From: Rhynchosporium graminicola
Taxonomy: Eukaryota; Ascomycota; Leotiomycetes; Helotiales; Ploettnerulaceae
NCBI GenBank assembly: GCA_900074885.1
Contig: FJUW01000004.1
Span: forward strand, 124,001 to 188,000
Direction: 5' to 3'
DNA length: 64,000 bases
The stretch's first letter is position 1. Every line of letters begins with the position of its first letter. The notes beneath the pieces were generated by a model. The model saw only the letters and a program-made list of their open reading frames with translations, did not search any database and had not been told where the DNA came from. Below are positions 49,914 to 61,655 of the stretch, piece after piece. A program made the translations under genes and the position numbers.

Positions 49914-52499
49914 ATGTTGACCAAAACCTTCTTCTTCAAGGCCTTGCTTGTGGCAGCCTCCGTGTCAGGAGCTCATGCGCATCCCCAGAAAAATACCAAC
50001 GCAGTGTCTGAACCCGTCCAGTCTCCTGCACAGGGTGGAGGAGTCGCCGCACCTGCAGTTGTTGCTACCAAAGACGCAACGGGTAAGTCAAGCTTTAATC
50101 CCCCCNNNNNNNNNNNNNNNNNNNNNNNNNNNNNNNNNNNNNNNNNNNNNNNNNNNNNNCCCCCCCATGCTCCTACGGCCGGGTACCCCAACAGTCAATC
50201 AAAATATAGATTAAACTGACTCCTCTCTAGTCAATGGCAAGACTGTTGCTGCCAATACCACTGTCTCGACTCTGGCTGTCGCTGCTCCGGCTGCAGTCGT
50301 CGCAGGCACAAGTACCAAGAGCACTATCCTGATCTTTGCTCGTGATGCCGCCTCGGCCTATTCGGCTACCTCGGGTCTCAGTGGATATGCCATTCCATAT
50401 CAAGTCGTGACTGTCCCTCAGGCTGGTGTCACGCTTCCCGCACTCAACAGCTCTTCCACGGCTGGTAACTACGGAGCCATCGTCATCCTGTCAGAAGTCA
50501 GCTACGACTATGGTGGAACTGTTGGATTCCAAAGTGCTCTTACTGCTGCTCAACTGGCAGCGCTCTACCAGTATCAAGTCTCGTTCGGTGCCCGCATGGT
50601 CCGAATTGATGTCTTCCCCGGTCCGGCTTACGGAACATCTGCCATCGGTGGTTGCTGTGGCGCAGGTGTAGAGCAACTCATCAGCATCTCAAACACTGCA
50701 GCTTTCCCAACTTCTGGAATAAAGACTGGAGCTGGTGTTTCTACTGCTGGTCTCTACCATTACCCTGCCACCATCTCCAACGCGACCATTGCAAGTGAGT
50801 TTGCGCAATTTGGCCCAACCACAGGTTTCCTAGGCACGTCCACTGCTGGTGTCATCAATAACATCGATGGTCGACAACAGGTAAGCACACCCACCTGTAT
50901 CTAGTAATATTCATATTGACTTGCATCAGATGGTCTTCTTCATCGGTTTCGCTACTGAATGGTCTTCGACTTCCAACTACCTTCAACATGCCTGGATCAC
51001 TTGGGCGACAAGAGGCTTATGTATGTATGCAAGCCAAGATTTCGAGCTGCGGCTAATCATGTAACAGACACTGGTTTCCGTCGTATCATATTCAGCAATC
51101 AGAGTAAGTTCTGCTCCACAAGTTTAATGCCACCAATTAGGCTAATCATGCATAGTCGATGACATGTTTTTGATCTCAGACATTTACCGACCCGCCGGCA
51201 AAACGTACAGACTCACCACGGCTGATTTGGACCAACACGTTACCTGGACCAAGGATATCAATTCTCGTTTACCCGCCGGAAGCCAATATTTCCTCGACAT
51301 CGGACACAACGGCAATGGCAACATTGAAGCCGGCGCTGATCTTGGTGGTAACCAATGCGGTATCGGTCCAATTGAGTACGACGAGCAGATCGATACCCCG
51401 CTCGAGTTCCAGAAGCCTCTCGGCACCGGCACTAACCTCTGGCCATCTACTCCAGCCAACTACCCATACACCACGGCTTGCACCGACCTTGATGCCATGA
51501 AGGTTTGGTTCGCGAAGCCTGCCAACCGTGATGTCTTTGCTCACGTCTCGCACACCTTTACCCATGAGGGCGAGAACAATGCTACCTACTTTGATGTTAA
51601 CCGGGAAATTGTATGGAACAAGGCATGGCTCAACCAAGTCGGTATTGCAGCCGCCAATAAGTTCAGTGCCAACGGTATCATCCCTCCTGCCATCACTGGG
51701 ATGCACAACGGTGATGCTATGAAGGCATGGCTCGACAACGGGATCAAGTACGTCGTTGGGGATAATACCCGTCCTGTCTTGATGAACAAGCAGAATGAGT
51801 TCTGGCCACTCATCAGTACCGTCGCTGATAACGGATATGCCGGTGTAACCATCGTTCCTCGTTGGGCTACCAACATCTACTACAACGTATGTTATCTTCA
51901 TCCCACGATCAAACCAGATACTAACGAAGCAACAGTGTGACCTCCCAGCCTGCACAGTCCAAGAATGGATCGACACATCCGCCGGCTCCGGCGACTGGAC
52001 CGCTCTCCTCGCTCTCGAGAAGGCAACCAACACCCGCCACCTTCTCGGTCTTCACCACGACCCTTACATGTTCCACCAGGCCAACATGAACTACCAAACC
52101 GCAGGAACAACCACCATCAACGGCGTCACCAAGAAGCTTTCTCTCGTCCAAGCCTGGGCCGAGACCGTCACTCAAGAGATGATGCGCCTGGTAACATGGC
52201 CCATGGTCTCCAAGAAGCACGATGATCTCGCACTTGATTTCCTCGACCGCATGGCCAGAGACAACTGCGCCCCGCAGCTCTCTTACACGACCAACCCCGC
52301 CGCGAAGACCATCACAGCCGTGACCCTCACCACGAACAGCAATACCTGCTCGGCCAAGATCCCAGTCACTGTGCCTGGCACCGTCACCAACACCCAGGGT
52401 TTCACGACTGAGAAGTTGGGCTCCGACCCTCTGACAATCTGGGCCAAGATGTCTGGGCAGCCAATCACCTTCACTTTGAGTACGCCTGTCGCGTACTAA
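49914..52499 (+). CDS. agd3: Agd3-type secreted deacetylase of the galactosaminogalactan cluster, six exons
   Basis: This is an extracellular metal-dependent deacetylase (CE18 type) that removes acetyl groups from GalNAc in GAG, giving the polymer positive charge and adhesiveness. Exons 49914-50082, 50231-50880, 50930-51020, 51068-51103, 51156-51886 and 51936-52499 join to 2241 nt, giving 746 aa. The ATG at 49914 opens a signal peptide (MLTKTFFFKALLVAASVSGAHA). The upstream in-frame start at 49893 is only a TTG. A Ser/Thr/Ala-rich linker is followed by the N-terminal module (STKSTILIFARDAASAYS), then the catalytic fold with FLDIGHNGNG (Asp about 363) and SHTFTHE. The latter contains His448-x3-His452, fitting the H(S/T)xxH metal motif of polysaccharide deacetylases. 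Further conserved blocks are TGMHNGDAMKAWLDNGIKYV and LLGLHHDPYMFHQANMN. The assembly gap at 50106-50159 lies inside intron 1 and does not touch coding sequence. It is divergent from gtb3. Confidence 0.93.
50106..50159. other. Assembly gap (54 N) inside agd3 intron 1, flanked by C-runs
   Basis: Unknown bases are bordered by CCCCC on the left and CCCCCCC on the right. The GTAAGT donor (50083) and TAG acceptor (50228-50230) lie outside the gap, so the coding sequence is intact. Confidence 0.95.
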
Positions 52500-53135
52500 G
52501 CGTTCGTTCGTGCAATTTAAATTGATCTGTTTTCGTTCTGGGTATATGCAAGCACGGTAATCAGGAGTTGAAAAGAATGGTCCGTCTTTCTTGGGTGTAA
52601 CATCACGCGGGGGAGGCAGGGGCCTACGGTCTACAGGGCATGGAGTACAAGCACGCAATCCTTGTGCACATGGAGTATACGTATCACGGCCTCGATATCC
52701 ACCCACATTAACATGGGAAATGGAACACATATTATTTCTGTAGTCTTTATTATTTTATCTTTAATCGAATCAAGAAATACACGAAAATCTATCGCGCACT
52801 CCAAATTTTTCTCCGGACCTTGTTCTTTTCGTGTCTCCCTTTCCGCACAATAATGCCACATCCCCTGCATCTGACTAATCATACCTCGGTATAAGTACCA
52901 TCAGCAGTGCTGTTCCCACCTAATAACACACACAAAAGACACCCACAGCAGCCACTTCATGCATGCATTGTATAATTTCCCTCGACATCGCAGCACATCA
53001 AACCCTCCCAATGCAATTACTCACCTCTACTATACCTTCCTTACCTACGCATACACTACAACAGCATCTGCATCAGCATCTGCACAGCGACATAAGACAA
53101 GACTGATCGCAGCGCGGGGTCACAAATAAGCCCGA

Positions 53136-53168
53136 TATGACATGACATGACATGACATAACATGACAT
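53136..53168. repeat. ATGAC pentanucleotide repeat
   Basis: About six ATGAC units, one carrying a T-to-A change. Confidence 0.85.
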
Positions 53169-53766
53169 GGCTTGAGAACTACCGTCATTTGCCTAAGAAG
53201 CTCGCTCGATACAGCTCGTTCATTCATATAAGTAATAATTAAATAAAGGAAGAGATAAATCAGTAGAATAAATGAATACCCTCCGTGTACTATACTCCAC
53301 CATACCACACCAATACCCCCTACCGTACTATGATATAGCATGCATTGTACGATCATAAAAGCAGCAAGGCAATGTATCATTCTCAAGGGTCCTTTTCCCT
53401 ACGTGTATTCCATTGCATGGTATTCTACTATATTATGTCGCGAGTATTGCGATAGGGTAAATTAAGAAGGCAGGGCAGAGAAGAAGAAAGAGGGCAGGGT
53501 AGAGCAGGATAGGGCAGGACAAGACACGTACCCTGCACATACAAGCTAGCAGGTGCTTCCTCCGTAGGGAGATTCCGTCTTTGTTTTAGACAAGAGAATC
53601 CGCAGCTTGGCTTGGGAATTTCGCTTTCCTCACTTCTTTTGACCAATTTTACATCGTATGCTCGCTGTTTGTTTCTCCTTTTTATTTAGACTTTGACTTT
53701 GAGAATTCGCGAGAACGTCTCGGTTGAGTGGAGCGATCGATGGGGATGGGATGGGATAGGATGTGG

Positions 53767-53798
53767 TGCTATGCTGTGCTGTGCTGTGCTGTGCTGTG
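53767..53798. repeat. TGTGC pentanucleotide repeat
   Basis: About six units of TGTGC, the first with a TATGC variant. Confidence 0.85.
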
Positions 53799-54563
53799 TG
53801 TTTTGGATTGTTTGATTGTTTGGAGGTAGGTAGGTATCAACCTGGCACTGCTTCTTTATTCCACATCTTTCAGAATCTTCATATTCTATCCCATCCACAA
53901 TACCCTCCCTGTTAACCAAACGCTTGTTTATTACTTTTCTATCCATAGTGCCAGTCACGAATGCAGAACCATATATACATGCCCTTCCGCTTCAACCATT
54001 CATGTAGCATTTCCCCGCAATTCGCTGCACGCCTCCTCCGGCCTCCACCTGTTCTTCTGGTAATGTAACCTCATATTACCACTCAATATGTACGAGTACG
54101 TATTCATCAGCCTCATGCATTGCATGCATCACTGCAGGGATGCAGCCTAATAGCTGCTCTCACACGTAGGTCTAGATGTGTTCGAATCTGCAAATTCGGT
54201 AGATGATGCCATCTTTGAGCTATGCAAGCAAGAAGTACCTCATACCATCAACATCACAAGTCACATCACGTCTCACTGCGCCACTCACTCACTCACTCGC
54301 CACCTTACCGACTTTCTCGCCAACTGCAACAACATACGATTATTAACGATCTGCCGCGCTTCTTTCCATCCCAAAGAAGAAACCACACCCACGAGAAAAA
54401 AAAATTCAAAAGATCAACAAGATCAGAAAAGTTCTCTCTGTATGCACGCCACACGCTGCAAGCTGCACGTAAGCACAGCACAGCACAGCATAGTGTCGTC
54501 AAAACCCCTAAAGCTGCACGCATAGCGTCACATGTGCATGCATGCACATCAAGCCCTCCACAA

Positions 54564-54566
54564 AAT

Positions 54567-54630
<64 letters not shown>
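54564..54630. repeat. AAC trinucleotide repeat, about 22 units
   Basis: Nearly perfect AAC/CAA repeats. Frames crossing it give poly-Asn, poly-Thr or poly-Gln, or poly-Leu on the minus strand, and are not genes. Confidence 0.95.
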
Positions 54631-54668
54631 CATGGACAAGTACCACGATGCGGTACGATACCACCCCC

Positions 54669-54700
54669 ATCCTATCCTATCCTATCCTATCCTATCTTAT
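54669..54700. repeat. CCTAT pentanucleotide repeat
   Basis: Six CCTAT units about 40 bases after the AAC tract. Confidence 0.9.
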
Positions 54701-57700
54701 CCCCTGCCCACAGGCTTTCCAGAATATCCCAGAAATATCCCTCGCCGCGTGCAATACTTCGAACCAATCCCACCTCCTTGTCATAGGACCCTGTTCCTGT
54801 ACCTGTCCCGAAGAAGGGGGTGATAAGTGACCTGTCTTTTGCTTGGACATCCATCAGCAGCTAGCTCATCTCGGATTCTCGTTTCTGGAAGCAGGCAGGC
54901 AGGCAGGTAGGTCAGCCTTGCCAAGGGAGGAGGAAGGGAAGATGTGCAGGGTAGGCAGGCAGGCTTCAAATCGATATTCGTTACGTAAATATTGGGTTGT
55001 TTTGGGAAGTTTCCTGGCTGTGGAAAGCGCTTTTCTTTTTGTCTTTCTTTGGAGGAATATAGGCATGGGTAGTGAGTGGGTGGTTGTCGGCGCTTTGTGC
55101 TGGTACGCTGTGCTTGAAGCTACGAAGACGATGTTTTGAGATAGAGATTGAGGTTACAGTGTAGCGAGCGCGGTCCGTCATGCTAGCTGGTGTTCGGACG
55201 AAAATGCCGTGTTCGATAACGAGATCTCTTGTATTCATCGTCATTCGAGGATTCTAAGTAAGGGGTGCCGTAAGTGGATAGGTGCAAATGTCAAAAATAT
55301 GCACAGAGTAGCCATTCAACCTAAGTCTCGTCCTGTTAGATTCCAGCATCCTTCACAGCACAACGGCCTTTGACGGAAGCTTGTTTCCTGAGCTGGATTA
55401 AATTTGGGAACAACATACCATCGATGCAGTGGCCTGTCAATGTGTGGTGCCAGGAAAGATGTAGTTGTACATCGTACCACAGAGCAGCATTGTCATCTCA
55501 ATCACGCCTTCCCAAATTCCGACCTCGTGTTCTCTGGTCCGGGGAGCACGACATGAAAACCAGAAGATACGACAATACCGCCATTGCCACAACATACCAT
55601 GGTGTAGCGACGTCCACATTCGAATTCGGACGAAAGCGCACACTAGAATACAGTTACACATGTTTGGGGGTAAGTCGTGAATTCTTCCTGTCAAATAAGC
55701 GAGCCAGCTGCGAACCGATGTCTGATGTAAACACAGCCAGCTGCGGGAGCTCCTTAATCGTGTTCAATTGTGCCTGCTGCAGCCCACCAGTCTCTTCTTG
55801 GGCAATGCAACGTTCCAGCAAGCATTAGTGTAGGAGACTTAAATCGAGGAAATGTATTGCAACCCAGCTAGCTGCCTTTCCATAATCCCTGAAACATCCA
55901 AGGCAGAACAGTAGGGCGAGGTATAGAAACATGACAAGGCAGTCTCTGGAAAAGCAGCGACTAGTCGGTTGTGATCCTAGGTATATTTCACCGATCGTAT
56001 AATGACCTCTCAGCCACAGCGTATAAGCGCTAGACTTCCGGCTACCAAATCATTGCGTGAGACCCTCCAAACCACAACTCTGATCCTGCTTTATCGCCAA
56101 GTCACATTCCCAGCCTCCGCGGGGAAAGACACGGGAAGCTTACTACCTTTTCAATAAATCGAACATCGTTCAGCCTCACCTTGGCTGACTCGGAATAGGC
56201 CAAATCAAGAAAGTGAGGCTTCATCTCCCAAGACGGCTGCTCGTCCAACACGTAAGAGCCAACCCAAAAGGATATTTAAACCGACATGCGTTGGATTTCT
56301 AGTTTCCAAGATCTGTCCAAGGCCGTCTAGGCGGGAAGGGGAAAGAAATAAAGAGGAAGAAAGCTAGGCATAAGCATAATGGCGTGGCATCGCATATTCG
56401 GTACGAGAACACTTGTTATCTGTTTTCTTTGTCCCCAACGGCAACGGGGACATTTTTTTTCATCGCTTCGCTTGGCGTTTGTTTACTTGATTATTCCATG
56501 TTCAATTTTAAGCCTGTGGAACTACCCGCAAATAATATCCTATGCAATCCGGCCGTTTTGGGGGGGAAAAAATCTCCGTTCCTTGTTCGGGTATAATCGT
56601 AGTTCAAGAATGCTTCTTTTTTGTTTTTTTGTTTGTTTTTCTTCTCAGCTTGATGGAAGTGTAGCTCAGCTTGGTTTGATTCTTGACACACGCCACGCAA
56701 GGTCTACAGATTGAGAAGGTTTGGTAGAGACGACCCTGGGTAGAGCACTGTCAGAGGAGAATGACAGACGCCACGAACTTCCTAAGTTGCCTCATTCGCA
56801 GCTGTCTTGACTCGTTGTCATGGCTCGCATGATCAGTGACGGCTCGCGACTGCGACCTTATTCTGAATATGCAGATGGGGTAGATCTCAAACATGGCTCG
56901 CAAATCTTTGAAGCCATTCGCGATGTTTGGAAACGCCGTATCATCAACGATCACGAGAGTGCTTCACCGTGTCGAAGGCTTCGGATCTCGTTCTTGCCGC
57001 ACCTCATAACCATCACCATCCTGCATGTTCCGACTCATGTGTTGATTCTATTGATAGCATAGTTCCATCATAAGGCGAAGAAAAAAATGAAAACAAAGCT
57101 CGCTTGCCGTCGCTTCCCGAGGAGAATTTTACCTCCACATCATAGTCATCCCCCACCTTGCAGAAAGTACAAAAGCAATTAGCCCGGCAAAAGATCCGAA
57201 AACCCACACCCCGAGCCCGTAATCGAGTGCTCTTCCTTGCAGGATGTACTTGAGTAAGACACGTACCGCTCTTTGAGCCTATCTTGGCGTCGCATCATCT
57301 AACCCAGCTTGCGGGTCGCTTGTATCGTTCCGTTAGACTAGTTCAAGACTAAATCGAGCTTTGGAACTCTGACATTTGCCGAGCGTAAAAGCGATTGTCA
57401 ACTAAAGTAGACGTCTATTTGGAAGACCTTCTCGCTGTTTTGGCCATCGCCATCGCGCCATCTGGTAGATAAGATTCTAGTTAATATCTGAGAGCTCTCA
57501 GACGGCATCGGACCACGCCGGCTGATGAAGGAGCGGTCTAAAACACGGGACATGATTTATGAGAGCCAAGGGATTGTTCGTTTCTCGGTACGAAGTTTGT
57601 GGAGGCAGTTAAGAGCTCCTAATCGAGTACTGTACCCAGATGCGTCGATAGATACTTACTAACTGCAGACTGGTTCGTGCTCATTACAATAATCCTACAC

Positions 57701-60356
57701 AATCCGTAAGTAGAAGTGCAAGGCAGCTCTAACCTCATAAGTCTTTTCCCGGAAGGGTTCACCCAATCAGCTGCGAAATGGCTGAAGCCTCAATCCCTCT
57801 TGAGACGGGGTGCGCTGACATACTAGGTTTCTCCATTAGCTATTACGCCACCTTGATACATATCACGTGGCGTGAGCATGAGGCATCGACTTGGAGACAT
57901 CGGCTCGAGGTGCATGCCAGCGCATCATCGCGTCCACCATGGCAATGAGGAGCGCTTTGCTAGACATCTGCCCTGACCATCCGAGCTGATCATTCTAACA
58001 GCCTGACCCTTGCAAAAAAGGTACGAACCAACGAGAGTCAGCCAAGAAGGGAGCTGGCTAAGTATGCAGGTTCAGTAAAAATTTGGCATAGTTGGTTGGT
58101 ACTGCCGGTCCTTACAAAGCATGGCCTGATATCCATAAATATGAACGTAGTCCTGTACCTGGTACACAATTTGCTACTCTCGTGTCCACATTTATCGGCG
58201 TATCTGGCGGTTATCTCGTCTTGATCGTGATCTTGTCTATCAGATCGTGAAGAAAAGCCAAATCTGCAGATCACTCCACTGTCAAAGCTCTTGGATAAGC
58301 CAAAAGAAAAGCGTAACCTCAATGAATAATGTTTCAGCGCCTACTAGGGAACCCGAAAGCTTTCAATTGGGTCAAGTGGGCGTTTCCACACCTCATTCGT
58401 CTAAAATAGCAAAACCTGCATCTGCTCCTCATCACCCAGTGAAAAAAAGCAATGAGAAGAACTTTGATTGACCCGGTGCAATGATCCCAACAATCACACC
58501 CTGCAACCCCACATTGTCAAAATCGAGGGTCCAACTAAGATCTTTCTTTGCGCCAAGCGCTACCACATCCGACCGGGATTATATTGGGATACGAGCTAGC
58601 CAGAGGTCGTTTCAAGCTCGATTTGACGCATTCAATTGGCTTTTCAGACGAAGAGGGTTTTGCTACTGAGCTTTCGTAGTAGGGCATCAGTACTGCAGAT
58701 GCTTGTACCCATGGTTTGGCACGTTAGAGGCTCTCAGTCGTTGAAAAAAAGGGACATATTGCATGTTAGACTGAGCTTAAGAGCAGTCTGGCGGGCAGCT
58801 AGGAAAGTGACAAGCTCTTTTGAAAACTTCCCACGTCGCACGACAACTTCAAACCACTTCCTGGTAAAGCGAGGCGTTCCAGCGCAGACGCAAGGACACC
58901 AACGAGGCAATAAACACCGTACTGTCTTGGAGCGGGTGCTGTCTCCTATGGGTAGATGGCTAAGCATACAGTCAGCTGTCTCAGTCGCACCTACGTCTCA
59001 ATACTCAATTCTCGATTTCCAGCTTTGTTGAAGCTTGGGTGCCCAGAAAGTCAAGATTCAGCACCATCTTTTCACCAGACGAGGTCCTGATGGACGAGTT
59101 GTGAAGTGATTGAATCTAGAATCCTAGTTTAACTGGATGAGTGCCTATGTATATATACTTGATACGTGCGGTTCTTCGATCAGCGTGTCGAATCCAAGAG
59201 TTGGTGTCAAAATAGCGTGGAGATTGATCATCTCCAAGCTTTCGAGGAGCGGGACAAGAGCGGAGATCTAATATTCCAAGACGGCGACCAAAACACCAGC
59301 CTCGTGTTTCGACAATCCCACATGTAGCATAACTGGCGAGAATGCGAGTGATTCAGAACAGCAAATGTATCCAGCATCGTGGCATCCAGTATGTTCAAGA
59401 AGATGGACCAAGCTCCTCGTTCGTGTCAGTTGTGATTAGTAGCAGATCTGGCATACTAGCTATGACGGCGAGAGACCATGCATAGCGCTAAGCGATCCTT
59501 GTCCTTGTTAAATGCCGCTTTACAGCACAGAAAAGGATTGCTGCTTTAATCCGAACCAAGCTTGATATTGGTCCAAGCTTGATATTTCCGAGACGGGATC
59601 AAAGCGGAAATCGTTTTCCAAATTCCTCATTTATCACTTACCAACGGAGTCTCCGGTGGCTGAAATCCGATAGCTCTATCAATATTGTCTTAGACAAACT
59701 CCATTTGTTGTAGGTTTTTTGCTTCGCGATGGGCCAGCCATAGTGTAAAGGGAAAACAATAACTGTGCTTCTCGGTTCTGTTACAGGTGCGATATTAAGT
59801 GGCGGTTCACTGGTTCATGAACACGCCTAGGGATCCCGAGCCCATACACCCAAAAGAGTAAGTCATATAGGGCAGTTGGTGTCAGGGGTCGGTGATATTC
59901 ACTTATCGACCATAGTAAGATATTCCCAGTGTCGTAAATCAACTGAAGAAGTGCCATAGCGCTCGCCCCTTGGAGAGTACCTATTGCATGTAAGCAAAGC
60001 CAAGTCTTTGGTCGTCAGGAAATTCGTGATTGAAAGCAATTGACTGTCCACTAAGAATTGTGGGACTGGAACAAATTTTCAAAGTGAGTTGCCCGAGAAG
60101 GCTCGCCCGAGAAGAATCGGCCGATGGCTCGAAAGAAGCGGGCTCTGAAGCTTCGATGAGAAAGCGACTGGCTCAAGCCTATGATGTGGTGCCTTGCACA
60201 AGCTAGAACAAACGATCCTCATTTCTAGCCCAATCAGAACAAGTATGTAAGGAACGTCTTCCTCCTGAGCTTGTTTCGATATTTAATATCTATGAAAAGC
60301 AATCCACTTACTTGGTTCAAGCTACTCGGGTTTTCATAGACTCATTGCAATTCAGC

Positions 60357-61655
60357 ATGTTGAACTCAGAGGTCAATACTCCTAGTCTCTCGCTTGGCAG
60401 CTCGATATCAGATGCTGGCACTCCAGCCACCCACAGATCAGCCCTCTTCGACCCGAGCTCCAATGACACAGATAGAGACTACATTCTTGTCGTTGGAGGT
60501 CTTGGGTATATAGGTAGTCATACTTGCCTAGAACTGTTGAAAGCAGGGCACAACATTTTAATCGTCGACAATCTCAGCAATTCCTTTCGAGATGTGTTTG
60601 ACAGAGTTTCGTCACTTGCGACCAAATACCACGATGAGCGTTGTCAAACAACACCTCTGATGCGTTTATGCGAAGCAGACTACCGCGACGAAACATCTAT
60701 AAGGCAGTTTCTTGACCAATATGTTAAGCCTTCCACTTTGCACGATGGTGATGCCGAAGGATCGCCCAAGCAGTCATGGATCAAAGGTGTGATACATTTC
60801 GCTGCATACAAGTCAGTTTCGGAGAGTTTATCAAACCCTCTCAAATACTACGCCAACAACGTAGCTGGCATGATTGAATTCTGTTCTGTGCTGAGCGACT
60901 TCAATATCAAAACGTTTGTCTTCTCCTCTTCGGCAACAGTTTACGGAACTATCGCGAATTCCGGACTACCTCTGCGGGAAGAATATTGCACACACCAGAC
61001 CGAGTCCTTTGTCGATCATGATGGTGCCTCCAGGACCACTGAGGGCGGCTGCTCTGGACTCACGAACCCATATGGAAGGTCAAAGTGGATGTGCGAAGCG
61101 ATCCTTTCTGATCTTGCTCTGGCAGACCCTGAATGGACGATCCTCGCCTTGCGTTATTTCAACCCTGTAGGCTGCGACGAGTCCGGGCTCCTCGGTGAAG
61201 ACCCTAAGGGCATCCCAACGAACCTCATGCCCGTGGTTGTGAGGGTTATGACAGGAGTTTCGGAGCATCTCAACGTGTTCGGTACAGATTATCCTACCCC
61301 TGATGGGACGGCTGTGCGAGACTTCATCCACGTGACGGATTTGGCTTGCGGTCACGTCGCAGCTCTCTCTTCCGCATTCGCTGGCCGTGTATCTAAGGGT
61401 TTCCGAACCTTCAACCTAGGCAGCGGAACGGGTTCTTCTGTGTATGAGGTTGTCCATGCACTCGAAGCAGTTTCGTCGAAGGAGATTCCTCTACGAAACG
61501 TACCGCGTCGAGAGGGTGACGTTGGATCATGTGTTGCGCTTGCCCAGCGGGCAGAGGTCGAACTGAAGTGGAAGACGCAAAAGTCTCTAGAGACATGCTG
61601 TAAAGACATCATGAATTTCTTGGATCATCAAAAGACAGAGTCGGCAAAGGTCTGA
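60357..61655 (+). CDS. uge3: UDP-glucose/UDP-GlcNAc 4-epimerase of the GAG cluster (Uge3-type), intronless
   Basis: This is a cytosolic NAD-dependent short-chain dehydrogenase (extended family) that interconverts UDP-Glc/UDP-Gal and, for Uge3, UDP-GlcNAc/UDP-GalNAc, the donor sugars for GAG. The first in-frame ATG is at 60357, giving 432 aa; the frame is open further upstream, but only from a TTG at 60312. After a 43-residue Ser/Thr-rich extension comes the Rossmann motif GGLGYIGSH (about 47-55). The catalytic Ser lies in FSSSATVYG (189-197), and the catalytic pair is Tyr239-x3-Lys243 in NPYGRSKWMCE. Epimerase-typical blocks follow: ALRYFNPVGCDESGLLGED, GIPTNLMPVVVRV, YPTPDGTAVRDFIHVTDL and FNLGSGTGSSVYEVV. 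The name uge3 rather than a housekeeping GalE rests on proximity to gtb3 and agd3, so specificity is inferred. It reads in the same direction as agd3, 7.9 kb downstream. Confidence 0.9.
   Translation: MLNSEVNTPSLSLGSSISDAGTPATHRSALFDPSSNDTDRDYILVVGGLGYIGSHTCLELLKAGHNILIVDNLSNSFRDVFDRVSSLATKYHDERCQTTPLMRLCEADYRDETSIRQFLDQYVKPSTLHDGDAEGSPKQSWIKGVIHFAAYKSVSESLSNPLKYYANNVAGMIEFCSVLSDFNIKTFVFSSSATVYGTIANSGLPLREEYCTHQTESFVDHDGASRTTEGGCSGLTNPYGRSKWMCEAILSDLALADPEWTILALRYFNPVGCDESGLLGEDPKGIPTNLMPVVVRVMTGVSEHLNVFGTDYPTPDGTAVRDFIHVTDLACGHVAALSSAFAGRVSKGFRTFNLGSGTGSSVYEVVHALEAVSSKEIPLRNVPRREGDVGSCVALAQRAEVELKWKTQKSLETCCKDIMNFLDHQKTESAKV

Larger units (their letters stand above)
52500..60356. other. 7.9-kb interval between agd3 and uge3 without a recognisable gene
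   Basis: In the Aspergillus fumigatus cluster this slot holds ega3 (GH114) and sph3 (GH135). Here I find no frame with GH114 or GH135 hallmarks on either strand, and no exon chain. The first 2.2 kb is microsatellite-rich: ATGAC (53136-53168), TGTGC (53767-53798), AAC (54564-54630) and CCTAT (54669-54700). The remainder (55-60 kb) is unique-looking, with stops in all frames. Isolated frames at 55370-55828, 56379-56714 and 58636-59031 show no family resemblance. Confidence 0.6.

Noticed and set aside
51269..52033. 254-codon minus-strand frame within agd3, and a 269-codon one at 51921-52730
   Set aside because: They are antisense shadows of the well-supported agd3 exons, with no recognisable domain.
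54222..54830. Plus-strand frame with poly-Asn and minus-strand frame with poly-Leu
   Set aside because: Both are produced by the AAC microsatellite and have no other protein-like content.
58481..58669. Possible GH135 (sph3) remnant because of an Asn-Pro motif
   Set aside because: The surrounding residues do not match the NPxSGPG hallmark and no second conserved block follows.
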